Assembly (NCBI GenBank): GCA_002071485.1
Contig: MWFF01000168.1
Location: 1-34,675 of the forward strand
Source: Verrucomicrobia bacterium ADurb.Bin006
GTDB lineage: Bacteria; Verrucomicrobiota; Verrucomicrobiia; Limisphaerales; J093
Length of the DNA: 34,675 nt
Reading direction: 5' to 3'
Of this stretch, positions 8,677 to 16,183 are shown piece by piece. The position numbers and the translations under genes were made by a program. The notes beneath the pieces were generated by a model. That model did no database searches, was not told where the DNA came from, and worked only from the letters and a program-made list of their open reading frames with translations. The first letter of the stretch is position 1; each line of letters begins with the position of its first letter.

Positions 8677-9330
8677 GCGAGAACGCCGCGGCTTCGGCAA
8701 GGCACCAGCAATCGGAAGAACGACAATGATACTGACGTTCACACAACTTGTACCCGAGCCAGAGCCTGACTTGGAGGATTACGTCCGTGCCAAATTGGCG
8801 AGGCTGGAGACGGTGATCACCATCAAGTCAGCGCACGTCACCCTGCTGCAGAGCCCGTGTCATTTTCCGTTTCGAGCCACGGTCCATCTTGAAGTGCCAG
8901 GACCTGACCTGCGAGCGGACGAACTTGGCCACACGCAGATGGCGGCTTTGGACAGCGCGTTCGCGAACCTGAAAGAGCAGTCATCTTTGTGCCATGCCGG
9001 TTAGGGCTAAGCGCTGCGCGAGACCGCCGTGACTCCGAAAACCCACCACCAATCGTAGAGACAACAATGCAACTGACATTCAAACAACTCACGCATCGGC
9101 CAGATCCCGGCCTGCTGGACTATGTCCGCACCAAACTGACAAAGCTGGAAGAACTGATCACGATTGATTCAGCGCACATCACACTGCGCCGGAATCCGAG
9201 CCACCCACCGTTCCGAGCCGCGGCGCATCTCGAAGTGCCTGGACCTGACCTGCGAGCCACCGAATTCGCCTACACTCAGAGGGCCGCCTTGGACCGGGTA
9301 CTCTCGAACCTGACCGAACAAGCCCGACTT
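8677..9330 (+). repeat. Tandem duplication, period 341 bp, covering leader and gene
   Basis: Two direct copies start at 8677 and 9018 (both GCGAGA). The similarity includes 49 bp of leader before each ATG (shared CGCCG, CAATCG and AACA-type blocks in the same positions) as well as the coding sequence, so a leader-plus-gene unit was duplicated. Start codons at 8726 and 9067 are exactly 341 bp apart. By eye the proteins share 54 of 88 aligned residues, so the duplication is old rather than an assembly artefact. Confidence 0.85.
8726..9004 (+). CDS. HPF/RaiA-like ribosome-associated protein, copy 1 (short)
   Basis: A 92-residue protein. The pattern MILTF, DYVRAKLARLE, ITIKSAHVTL, ATVHLEVPGPDLRADE and a closing helix AALDSAFANLKEQ follows the beta-alpha-beta-beta-beta-alpha layout of hibernation-promoting factor/RaiA proteins, which bind the 30S decoding site and silence ribosomes in stationary phase. 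Length is near that of short HPF, without the long-form dimerisation tail. The last helix stops after EQSSLCHAG, whereas the second copy goes on with the basic RLRKMK expected of ribosome binders, so copy 1 may be clipped. ATG 8726 has GGAAGA (8714-8719) six bases upstream. Sequence similarity to classical HPF is moderate; the family call rests on the pattern. Confidence 0.65.
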   Translation: MILTFTQLVPEPEPDLEDYVRAKLARLETVITIKSAHVTLLQSPCHFPFRATVHLEVPGPDLRADELGHTQMAALDSAFANLKEQSSLCHAG

Positions 9331-9411
9331 CGGAAGATGAAGCGGCCTGCACGGTGCATGGGTCGCTCCCTGCGGGCGAGTCGCCCAACCCGAACCGTGT
9401 CCTGCCGGTGA
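9067..9411 (+). CDS. HPF/RaiA-like ribosome-associated protein, copy 2
   Basis: A 114-residue paralogue of the preceding gene, with the same elements in order: MQLTFKQL, DYVRTKLTKLEELI, SAHITLRRNP, AAAHLEVPGPDLRATEF, and a final helix ALDRVLSNLTEQARLRKMKR with the basic residues typical of HPF/RaiA proteins that contact 16S rRNA. After that about 20 residues (ARCMGRSLRASRPTRTVSCR) look unlike a folded domain and may be read-through into non-coding sequence. The upstream element is GTAGAGAC, a weaker ribosome-binding site than copy 1's. Both genes precede the antiporter gene; the roughly 200 bp between makes a shared transcript uncertain. Role, by family: ribosome hibernation or protection in starvation. 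Confidence 0.65.
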   Translation: MQLTFKQLTHRPDPGLLDYVRTKLTKLEELITIDSAHITLRRNPSHPPFRAAAHLEVPGPDLRATEFAYTQRAALDRVLSNLTEQARLRKMKRPARCMGRSLRASRPTRTVSCR

Positions 9412-9610
9412 TGTTGCCGCCGCAACCGTTGCGAACGCTGACGCTCAATCCGAACGCCACGGGTCACTGGAGCATTCAGATGACCTGAAGCACCGACCGC
9501 CAAAATCATCACGAACACAGTGACCTAGCCGATTGCCCAGTCTTGTGTATTCCCGAAACGATGTTGCTGCCACCGGGTAAACAATCTCAGGCAGCTTGAG
9601 GAACAGGACT

Positions 9611-11902
9611 ATGACGGGAGTTGATTTTATCCAAGATCTTGGGGTGGTCACGTTGTTGGCCGCTGCTGCGGCGTGGCTTTGCCAGCGGCTGCACGTGCCG
9701 GTGGTCATCGGCTACCTCACCGTGGGTATTTTGGTGGGACCTCATACGCCGTCGCTGCCTCTCGTCACCGACACGGACCGCATCCACACCCTGGCCCAAC
9801 TCGGTTTGGTCTTCCTGATCTTCTCCATTGGACAGGGGCTGCGACTCCAGCGTCTCAAGCGTGTCGGCGCGCAGCTCATCTTAGCCACCGTCCTCATCGC
9901 CGTGCTGCTCCTCAACGCGAGCCGCCTGGTCGGCGTCGCGCTCGACTGGCCTGCCCAGCAGAGTCTTGTGTTGGCCGGCCTGCTGATGGTTTCCAGCACG
10001 GCCATCATCGGCAAAAGCCTTCGCGAAACCCACACCCTGCATTCACACCACGGCCAGACCGCGCTCACCGTCACGGCTCTGGACGACTTGGTAGCGGTGG
10101 TGATGCTGACCGTCTTGACCTCCCTGGCGCAGTCTGGACGCAGCGATACGCTCACGATCCTGGGCACTGTCGTTCGGCTCAACTCGGTGCTGATCGGTCT
10201 GCTGATCCTGGCTCTGCTGGTCGCGCCGCCATTGCTGCGGCGACTCCGCCACCGCGCACTCCCCGAGGTCCAGAGTCTCGTGGTGGTGGGATTGCTCCTG
10301 GTGATGGCGTTGCTCTCCGCAAAATCCGGATTCTCCGCTGCCTTGGGCGCATTCCTGCTGGGCGCCATTGTCTCCAGCACCGGGCTGAACCCCCAAATCG
10401 ACCGGACCGTCCCCGGGCTATGTGACCTTTTCGGCGCCGTGTTCTTTGTGGCGATGGGCATGCTCTTTGATTTCAGCTTGCTCAGTCAGGTCTGGCCGCT
10501 GGCGCTCGGCCTGTTTGCGCTGGCGCTGATCGGGCGTGCGTTCGCCGCCACGGTGGCACTGCTCACTGTGGGCCAGTCAACGGGCGACGCCGTCAAATCC
10601 GGCCTCACCTTGACGGCGATTGGCGAGTTCTCGCTGATCATCGCGCTCGTGGCGGTCCAAGGGGGGTTGGCGCCACCAGCCTTCTACCCGATCGCCGTCG
10701 CGCTCTGCTTGCTCACCGCAGCGATCACGCCGTTCCTGATTCGGCTGGCGCCCGCCGCCGGCGATTGGGTGGAACGTCGGCAACCGGAATGGATGCGGCT
10801 ATGGATCGCTTTGTACCACCGGTGGATCGAGCAGTTGCTCCAAAGGCATCAGTCCGGTCGCGTCTGGCGCATCATCGGTCCGCGCGTGCTGCAGATCGCC
10901 GTGTGGATCCTGCTCATCTCGGGGTTGCTGTTATTGGCAGCGCCTTTCTACCGCGTGGCGCAACGATGGCTGGGCGGGGACTGGCCGTTCACCGACGGCT
11001 TGCCGATTCTATTCTGGTTCGCTTTTGGGACCATCCTTTTGGTGCCGCTCGCGGCACTCTGGCGCATGATCGAAGCCGTGGCGATGATGTGCGCAGAAGT
11101 AGCCACGCCATCGGGGGCCCGGCGTTCGGTCTTGAGGCCGCTCTTCAAAACCCTACTGCAAGTGGCAATGGTCGGTACGGCTGGTCTCTGGTTCACATCG
11201 CTGCTGCCGAACGATCTCTGGGATGGCTGGAACCTCCTCGCGCTCGCGATCGCGCTGGCTGGCATCTCTCTCCTCTTCTGGCGAAAACTCATCCATTGGC
11301 ACAGTCGGCTGGAGAACGAGCTGCGTGATCAGTTGACCGACGGGCCCTTGAGGTTGCTTTCCACTGCGACTAACGGTCGTGAAGGGCCCCGTCGGCAGGA
11401 ATTGCAGGCCAGCGATGTGATGATCCGTGCCGGGACGCGCGCGGTGGGCCAGCCCATTCGTGGAATGCCTCTGCGCGACCGTTTTGGCTGCACCGTGATG
11501 GCAGTAGAACGCCAGGGAATCCATCTCCCCAACCCGGCACCGGATACCGTCCTCTTCCCCAACGACATGCTGTTGCTGGTGGGGCGTGATGCGGACCTTC
11601 GCGAGGCCGAGCAATGGTTGAACACGGCCGAGAACGGCCAAGCGGCCAGAGCAGAAGAGTCAGTCTTGGGGGCCCTCGGGCTCTTGCCCCTCTCCGTTCC
11701 ACTGGTTACCAGGCATGCGGGCAAACCGCTGTCCGAATTGGATCTGCGAATGCATTGGGGCATCCAAGTGGTCGCCATCGAACGCGCTGAGGAAACTGTG
11801 GTCAGCCCAGGGCGCTCGGAAACGCTTCAACCAGGTGACAAGCTCCTGGTCCTCGGTACTCGGGAGCAGGTCAACGACTTCGCGTTCTGGCTCTCGACGT
11901 GA
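9611..11902 (+). CDS. CPA2/Kef-type monovalent cation:proton antiporter with two RCK_C-like domains
   Basis: A 763-residue inner-membrane protein. Residues 1 to about 385 are a Na+/H+ exchanger domain: GVVTLLAAAAAWLCQRLHVP, VIGYLTVGILVGP, the MVSSTAIIGKSL discontinuous-helix region, the acidic pair in TALDDLVAVVML, and FVAMGMLFDF. About residues 410-560 hold further membrane helices (VLQIAVWILLISGLLLLAA; LPILFWFAFGTILLVPLAAL) not part of standard Kef proteins. The tail carries two RCK_C/TrkA_C-like domains: DVMIRAGTRAVGQPI to DMLLLVGRDADL, and PLVTRHAGKPLSELDL to DKLLVLGTREQV. No RCK_N (Rossmann NAD-binding) domain is present, unlike KefB/KefC. Predicted K+ or Na+ efflux coupled to proton entry, gated through the tail. 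ATG 9611 has GAGGA (9598-9602) eight bases upstream. A small GTGAG/CTCAC hairpin followed by T5 overlaps the stop codon and may be a weak terminator. Confidence 0.85.
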   Translation: MTGVDFIQDLGVVTLLAAAAAWLCQRLHVPVVIGYLTVGILVGPHTPSLPLVTDTDRIHTLAQLGLVFLIFSIGQGLRLQRLKRVGAQLILATVLIAVLLLNASRLVGVALDWPAQQSLVLAGLLMVSSTAIIGKSLRETHTLHSHHGQTALTVTALDDLVAVVMLTVLTSLAQSGRSDTLTILGTVVRLNSVLIGLLILALLVAPPLLRRLRHRALPEVQSLVVVGLLLVMALLSAKSGFSAALGAFLLGAIVSSTGLNPQIDRTVPGLCDLFGAVFFVAMGMLFDFSLLSQVWPLALGLFALALIGRAFAATVALLTVGQSTGDAVKSGLTLTAIGEFSLIIALVAVQGGLAPPAFYPIAVALCLLTAAITPFLIRLAPAAGDWVERRQPEWMRLWIALYHRWIEQLLQRHQSGRVWRIIGPRVLQIAVWILLISGLLLLAAPFYRVAQRWLGGDWPFTDGLPILFWFAFGTILLVPLAALWRMIEAVAMMCAEVATPSGARRSVLRPLFKTLLQVAMVGTAGLWFTSLLPNDLWDGWNLLALAIALAGISLLFWRKLIHWHSRLENELRDQLTDGPLRLLSTATNGREGPRRQELQASDVMIRAGTRAVGQPIRGMPLRDRFGCTVMAVERQGIHLPNPAPDTVLFPNDMLLLVGRDADLREAEQWLNTAENGQAARAEESVLGALGLLPLSVPLVTRHAGKPLSELDLRMHWGIQVVAIERAEETVVSPGRSETLQPGDKLLVLGTREQVNDFAFWLST

Positions 11903-12002
11903 GATTCCTCACGGGCTCCTGCACTTTTTCCATCTCTATGAAATGTTCACTTCAAAAGCAAAATGACCGGCTATGCGTCAACAATAGGACAGGAGGCAAC
12001 AA

Positions 12003-13046
12003 GTGAGATTACCGACCCAGCTTCAAACGATACTTGGCAAGGCGTTTGAAGGTCAGGCGCCCAGCAAAGAGGAGTGCGTTTACTTGCTCAAGGTGCCAGA
12101 GGATGCCATTGAAGCATCAGCCATCAAGACGGTTGCTGATGCAGTTACTCGACAACGGTTTCATAACACTGGCATTCTGCTGGGCCAGATCGGCATCGAA
12201 ACCGCCCCATGCTCAGGCAATTGCGGATTCTGTGTTTTTGGAAAGGATCATACGAACTTGCCGACCGGCCGCCTGTCGCTGGACGAAATCCGGAAACGAG
12301 CGCAAGGTTTCATGGCGGGCGGCGATCTCTATGCCCTGTTCCTCATGACCATGCACGAGTTTGATCTTGATTGGTTGCTGAAGGTGATTTCTGATGTGCG
12401 CGCCACGATGACTTCCCATACGCAGATCGTCGTGAACATTGGCGATTTTGACCTCGCAGCAGCAAGGCGGCTCAAGGATGCCGGCGTCAGCGGGGCCTAC
12501 CATGTCTGCCGCCTGCGCGAAGGCATAGACACATCGCTCTCCCCTGATGCCCGCAAGGCCACTTTGAAGGTCATCAAGGATGCAGGAATGGACTTGTATT
12601 ATTGCTGTGAACCGGTTGGTCCTGAACACAGCGCTGAGGAGATGGCGGAGCAGATTTTCGTGGGGTTTGACTATGGATGTTTTCAGCATGCAGCCATGCG
12701 GCGCGTTTACCTGTCCGGAGCGCCATTGGCTCACCATGGTCAGCTCACGGAGCGCAGGCTCGCACAGGTTGTCGCAGTCATAACGTTGGCGGCGCTGGCC
12801 TGTCCTGAGACGCAGAGTATAGCGGTCCATGAACCCAACCTCCTGGGTTTGGCTGCCGGGGCAAATACTGTTTATGCAGAGACAGGTGCGAATCCCCGTG
12901 ATGTTGAGCTCGACACTGCCGGCCATCGCGGCGCGGACATGGCTGCCTGCCGCAAGATGCTGTATGAGACAGGTTTCACGTCTCTTCGGCGCGGCGATGA
13001 CGCTGGAATTAGCCTTGATGTTGAGTACCTGTACCAAGCGCCTTGA
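12003..13046 (+). CDS. Radical SAM enzyme, biotin-synthase-like, function unknown
   Basis: A 347-residue cytosolic protein. CSGNCGFC is the C-x3-C-x2-C motif binding the [4Fe-4S] cluster that cleaves S-adenosylmethionine. It follows IGIETAPC and precedes FGKDHT. The rest fits a TIM barrel: MTMHEFDLDWLL, IVVNIGDFDLAAARRLKDAG, GAYHVCRLREGID, and a C-terminal part with NLLGLAAGANTVYAETGANP reminiscent of the BATS region of BioB/HydE/PylB-type enzymes. BioB's exact motifs are not all recognisable and there are no bio genes nearby, so I do not call it biotin synthase. The start is GTG 12003, chosen because a perfect AGGAGG lies at 11991-11996, the strongest ribosome-binding site in the window. Base composition looks more AT-rich than the neighbours, consistent with recent acquisition. 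Confidence 0.8.
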   Translation: MRLPTQLQTILGKAFEGQAPSKEECVYLLKVPEDAIEASAIKTVADAVTRQRFHNTGILLGQIGIETAPCSGNCGFCVFGKDHTNLPTGRLSLDEIRKRAQGFMAGGDLYALFLMTMHEFDLDWLLKVISDVRATMTSHTQIVVNIGDFDLAAARRLKDAGVSGAYHVCRLREGIDTSLSPDARKATLKVIKDAGMDLYYCCEPVGPEHSAEEMAEQIFVGFDYGCFQHAAMRRVYLSGAPLAHHGQLTERRLAQVVAVITLAALACPETQSIAVHEPNLLGLAAGANTVYAETGANPRDVELDTAGHRGADMAACRKMLYETGFTSLRRGDDAGISLDVEYLYQAP

Positions 13047-13047
13047 A

Positions 13048-13072
13048 TTCGTGTGTTTCGTGTGTTTCGTGG
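13048..13072. repeat. Short tandem repeat, unit TTTCGTGTG
   Basis: About three copies of a 9-bp unit (TTCGTGTG, TTTCGTGTG, TTTCGTGG) directly after the radical SAM stop codon. The opposite strand reads NHETHETHE, which I recall as a common intergenic repeat in Verrucomicrobiota and Planctomycetota genomes. Confidence 0.6.
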
Positions 13073-13109
13073 TTGACGAAGTCGGTCCGGTCGGGAGAAC
13101 CACGACTCA

Positions 13110-13775
13110 TCACCCTTTCTTCTGCCTGGTCGGCCGCTGTTTCTCGAGCGCGGCAGCATTGGCCAACTCCATCGTCTCTTCCCCCATCCGCAGTGCGTAG
13201 ATGCCTCGCGCCGTCAACCGTTCGACCACCGGGTCGGGAATAGCCCAACTGCCAAACACACAAATCAGCCGTCGTCCCTTGTACTCGGGAAAGTAATCGA
13301 AGAAGCTCCGGCCCTTGTCAGCGAACGCCTCGGCGTATTCGATCGACGGCGTGGATTTGGCCTCGCCCAGAATGACGGCGTCGGGGCCGACCACCAGCGT
13401 ATCGAACTCGGTCTCGGTCTGGCCGTGACGACGCGATCGGCGGATCATGAAATCGTCGATGCTCGGAAACTGGAAGTGGTCGCGAGCCAGTCGCCTGAGG
13501 TTCGGCGCCAGGATATCCTCGATGATGGTGCCGAGCTTATTGGCCAGATCGCCCCATTGCTTGTTGATGTCCTTTCGCCAAGACCGCACCTCGGCTTCGA
13601 AACGGGCCATACGTTCCTCGGCGGCCTTGTGGCGCTCCTCGGCCGCTTGGTTTCTTTCCTCGGCGGCCTTGTGGCGTTCTTCGGCCTGCTTGTTCTGACG
13701 CGCCATCTGGGTCATAAACTGACCGAACAAGGCTTCGAGTCGGTCCACCCGGTCCTCGATTGTCGCATACGGCAT
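13110..13775 (-). CDS. Coiled-coil protein with PD-(D/E)XK nuclease-like domain
   Basis: A 221-residue protein. Residues about 28-66 are a charged coiled coil built from a repeated heptad (QAEERHK, AAEERNQ, AAEERHK, AAEERMA) encoded by 21-bp near-repeats around 13610-13690. The second half carries FDTLVVGPDAVILGEAKST, where D125 and the E138-A-K140 pair match the D...ExK metal-binding core of PD-(D/E)XK nuclease folds, followed by helix ADKGRSFFDYFPEYKGRRL and strand LICVFGSW. From family knowledge such coil-plus-nuclease proteins (DUF3782-like) occur in many copies in cyanobacteria and related genomes with no proven role. Start ATG 13775 was preferred to a GTG at 13835 because the preceding stretch is not helical, though neither has a good ribosome-binding site. 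It stands alone, convergent with the radical SAM gene. Confidence 0.7.
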   Translation of the reverse strand: MPYATIEDRVDRLEALFGQFMTQMARQNKQAEERHKAAEERNQAAEERHKAAEERMARFEAEVRSWRKDINKQWGDLANKLGTIIEDILAPNLRRLARDHFQFPSIDDFMIRRSRRHGQTETEFDTLVVGPDAVILGEAKSTPSIEYAEAFADKGRSFFDYFPEYKGRRLICVFGSWAIPDPVVERLTARGIYALRMGEETMELANAAALEKQRPTRQKKG

Positions 13776-13920
13776 ACGCGAGCAGATTAAGCGGTTCACC
13801 AGCGATTCGCAAGAGGGGGACAACCCTGAATCCACCAGTAGCGCACGAAGGCGAGGATCGAGAACGGGTCGGGTTTGGTTTGGAACCGGTTCGTTGGAGC
13901 TGTTCCGGCGTTGTCTGCCG

Positions 13921-13957
13921 GACGGCTACGCCTCCGTAGCCGCCGTCGTGAGACGGC
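13921..13957. repeat. Alternative-hairpin palindrome (REP-like)
   Basis: Three arms lie in a row: GACGGC (13921-13926), GCCGTC (13942-13947) and GACGGC (13952-13957). The middle arm can pair with either flank, giving mutually exclusive hairpins. Inside the first, GGCTACG and CGTAGCC (13924-13930, 13935-13941) form a 7-bp stem with a CCTC loop. There is no T tract, so it is not a simple terminator; a REP-type dispersed repeat is more likely. Confidence 0.55.
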
Positions 13958-13967
13958 GCTGATCGAA

Positions 13968-14000
13968 GTGGTTGATGGTCGGTGGTTGATGGTTGATGGT
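13968..14000 (+). repeat. GGTTGATGGT direct repeats
   Basis: GGTTGATGGT occurs at 13970-13979, 13984-13993 and overlapping at 13991-14000. It leads straight into the ribbon-helix-helix fragment and may have supplied its present start codon. The run resembles intergenic repeats I recall from Verrucomicrobiota. Confidence 0.45.
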
Positions 14001-14291
14001 CTGAAGACAAAGCCGTACCCCTTGGCCATGCCGGAAGATCTGCTTGTCGAAGTGCGGGAGGCGGCTGGGGCGAGGGGGTTTTCGCTGGCTACCGCAATGC
14101 GCCAGAGCATCAAGCTGGGCCTGCCCCGATTGCGTCAACAGTTGGCCCCGGTCACCGCCCGCGGGGTCAAGCGCCACCGAAGAACTTGCGGATCTCGAGG
14201 AGCACCTCGATCAGGCGGTCGACCTCGGCCGCCGTGTTGTAGAAATAGAAGCTGGCCCGCGCCGTCGAGACGATGCCGAGCTTGCGCATGA
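13989..14291 (+). pseudogene. Ribbon-helix-helix-like antitoxin gene, 3' end lost
   Basis: From about 14005 the frame reads KPYPLAMPEDLLVEVREAAG then FSLATAMRQSIKLGLPRLRQ, the pattern of a small ribbon-helix-helix DNA-binding protein: a basic strand followed by two helices, as in many antitoxins. Family-like sequence stops near 14147 (QQLA); beyond it the frame runs antisense through the end of sufS to 14291 with arginine-rich text that cannot be native. The 5' end is also doubtful, because the only in-frame ATG (13989) lies in repeat sequence. No toxin partner is nearby. I read it as a broken antitoxin-like gene abutting the suf operon. Confidence 0.5.
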
Positions 14292-15459
14292 GCGGTTGAT
14301 TGCAGTGATGGCCGCCGCGGAGCGCCACGCCAAACCGGTCCGCCACGGTGACCACGTCATGCGCATGGATGTCATCGAGCAGAAAACTCACCACGCCCGC
14401 CCGATGCTCGGGCGGACCGAACAGGCGGAGGCCCGGGATCTCGCGCAACCCAGTGACGGCATACGCCGCCAACTCCTGGTCGTGAGCGAAGATGTGGTCC
14501 CGCCCGATCGCCTCGATGTAGTCGATCGCCGCGGCCATCCCGATGGCGCCGGCAATATTGGGCGTGCCGGCCTCGAACTTGTGCGGCACGGCGTCCCACT
14601 GACTCTCGAAAAAATCGACGCTCGAAATCATGTCGCCGCCCCCTTGCCACGGCGGCATCTGATCGAGAAGCTCCCTGCGTCCGCACAACGCCCCGATCCC
14701 GGTCGGTCCGCAGATCTTGTGGCCCGAAAAAGCCAGAAAATCGCATCCGATCGCCTGCACATCGACCGGCAGATGACCGGCGCTCTGCGCCGCATCGACA
14801 ACCGTCACAATCCCCCGCTCGCGCGCATGGGCACACAGGGCAGAGACGGGATTCACCGTGCCCAGCGTGTTCGAGACGTGCGTGAAGGCGAAGAGTTTCA
14901 CCGGCGGCACCAGTAGGGCATCGAGTCGACGCAGATCAAGCAGCCCGTCGTCTCCGGTGACCGGCAGGTAGACCAGACGCGCCCCCGCGCGGCGCGCGGC
15001 GAGTTGCCACGGCACGAGGTTGCTGTGGTGCTCCATCTCCGTCAGCAGGATGGAGTCGCCGGGCCGGAGATTGGCCGCGCCCCAGGCGTTGGCCACGAGG
15101 TTGATCGACTCCGTCGTGCCGCGGGTCCAGATGATCTCGTCGGGGCCGCGCGCATTGAGAAAGCGTGCCACGCGCGCCCGGGCGCCCTCGTAGGCGGCGG
15201 TGGCCCTGTTGCTCAGCTCGTGGAAGCCGCGGTGCACGTTCGCGTTGTCGCTGCGGTAATACCGTTCGATCGCCTCGATGACCGCCAGCGGCTTCTGGCT
15301 CGTCGCGGCGTTGTCCAGGTAGACAAGCGGCCGCCCGTTCACCTGCCGATCGAGGATAGGGAAGTCGGCCCGCAACGCCTCCCAATCGACAGGTGGCGGG
15401 GCCGAAGGGGAGGCAGAGGACGGTGCCGATGGCGGAGTCTGGGTCTGGTGCAGGTTCAT
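14167..15459 (-). CDS. sufS: Cysteine desulfurase SufS
   Basis: A pyridoxal-phosphate enzyme that takes sulfur from L-cysteine as a persulfide for iron-sulfur cluster assembly. The 430-residue protein has a proline/serine-rich N-terminal extension (residues 4-23) and then the class-V aminotransferase fold: YLDNAATSQKP at 47-57, HRGFHELSNRAT, TRGTTESINLVA, EMEHHSNLVPWQ, the PLP-binding lysine K248 in SGHKICGPTG, and the catalytic cysteine C386 in RGGHHCNQPLM, the group II (SufS) active-site signature. It is the last gene of the suf operon, 163 bp after sufT, and that gap contains a 72-bp palindromic element. With SufU encoded two genes upstream, sulfur is expected to pass from C386 to SufU. 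Only a weak ribosome-binding site is seen before ATG 15459. Confidence 0.95.
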   Translation of the reverse strand: MNLHQTQTPPSAPSSASPSAPPPVDWEALRADFPILDRQVNGRPLVYLDNAATSQKPLAVIEAIERYYRSDNANVHRGFHELSNRATAAYEGARARVARFLNARGPDEIIWTRGTTESINLVANAWGAANLRPGDSILLTEMEHHSNLVPWQLAARRAGARLVYLPVTGDDGLLDLRRLDALLVPPVKLFAFTHVSNTLGTVNPVSALCAHARERGIVTVVDAAQSAGHLPVDVQAIGCDFLAFSGHKICGPTGIGALCGRRELLDQMPPWQGGGDMISSVDFFESQWDAVPHKFEAGTPNIAGAIGMAAAIDYIEAIGRDHIFAHDQELAAYAVTGLREIPGLRLFGPPEHRAGVVSFLLDDIHAHDVVTVADRFGVALRGGHHCNQPLMRKLGIVSTARASFYFYNTAAEVDRLIEVLLEIRKFFGGA

Positions 15460-15474
15460 TGGATCAAGGGGCGG

Positions 15475-15546
15475 TAGCCCGCATAGTTCACACCCGGTCT
15501 GTGCACATGGCAGTCAGACTTCGCAAGAGGACTGGTATGCGGGCTA
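15475..15546 (+). repeat. Palindromic dispersed element, copy A (72 bp)
   Basis: Ends are an 11-bp perfect inverted repeat (TAGCCCGCATA, 15475-15485; TATGCGGGCTA, 15536-15546). An inner stem CAGTC/GACTG encloses AGACTTCGCAAGAG, where CTT/AAG can pair again around CGC. About 60 of 72 bases match copy B (24496-24569) read on the opposite strand. It sits in the sufT-sufS gap, so it is transcribed within the suf operon mRNA. Confidence 0.8.
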
Positions 15547-15622
15547 GAGCCGCGGAGCGAGCGCGATGCGATCGAGGCGAGGGCCGGACTTGATTTGCCG
15601 ATGCCATGGTCGGGATTTCAGG

Positions 15623-16177
15623 CTAGTAGAGCCCCAGAGCCAGCTTCGCGGCATCGGAGAGCATGCTTTGCGTCCAGGGAGGGTCCCAGACCAGGTCGAC
15701 CTGCACATCCTCGACTCCATCGAGCGACTGGACCTTGTCCCGCACATCCTGCTGGAGAATGGGCCCCATGCCGCAGCCGGGAGCTGTCAGGGTCATCTTG
15801 ATGTCGACCTTGAATGTGCCGTCGGTCGATCCGGGTTCGAGGGCGCACGAGTAGACCAGCCCCATATCGACGATGTTGACCGGGATCTCGGGATCGTAAC
15901 AGGTCTTCAGGGCATCCCAAATGAGCTTCTCGACTTCCTCGCGCGTGCGGACGGTGGCGGCGGTCTTGGGCGGCGGCGCCAGACACTCGAGTCCCAGCGC
16001 GTCGGCGTCGCGTCCGTCAATGCGGAACATGTTCCCATTGACCACGACGGTGTAGCTGCCACCCAGGGCCTGGGTCACCCGCGCGCTCTCGCCGGCCAAC
16101 AATGTGACGGGTGTGCCGGCCGGCACCAGCGTGGCCGCCACGTCCCGCTTCAGAGCAATGCAATCAGCCGCAACCAT
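15623..16177 (-). CDS. sufT: Fe-S assembly protein SufT (DUF59/MIP18 family)
   Basis: A 184-residue protein. Residues 1 to about 70 form the N-terminal beta-rich region found in SufT-type proteins (VPAGTPVTLLAGESARVTQA, GGSYTVVVNGNMFRI). The rest is a DUF59/MIP18 domain: VEKLIWDALKTCYDPEIPVN with the conserved DPE, IVDMGLVY, TLTAPGCGMGPIL with the conserved cysteine, and VQVDLVWDPPWTQSMLS. From family knowledge SufT helps deliver or mature Fe-S clusters when demand is high. It starts 6 bp after the sufU stop, so translation is probably coupled, and it precedes sufS. The start ATG 16177 gives the expected family length. Confidence 0.88.
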   Translation of the reverse strand: MVAADCIALKRDVAATLVPAGTPVTLLAGESARVTQALGGSYTVVVNGNMFRIDGRDADALGLECLAPPPKTAATVRTREEVEKLIWDALKTCYDPEIPVNIVDMGLVYSCALEPGSTDGTFKVDIKMTLTAPGCGMGPILQQDVRDKVQSLDGVEDVQVDLVWDPPWTQSMLSDAAKLALGLY

Positions 16178-16183
16178 AGGAGA

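Noticed and set aside
8200..8742. 180-codon minus-strand frame before the HPF-like genes
   Set aside because: Unlike any fold pattern, runs antisense into the duplicated leader, and has no ribosome-binding site.
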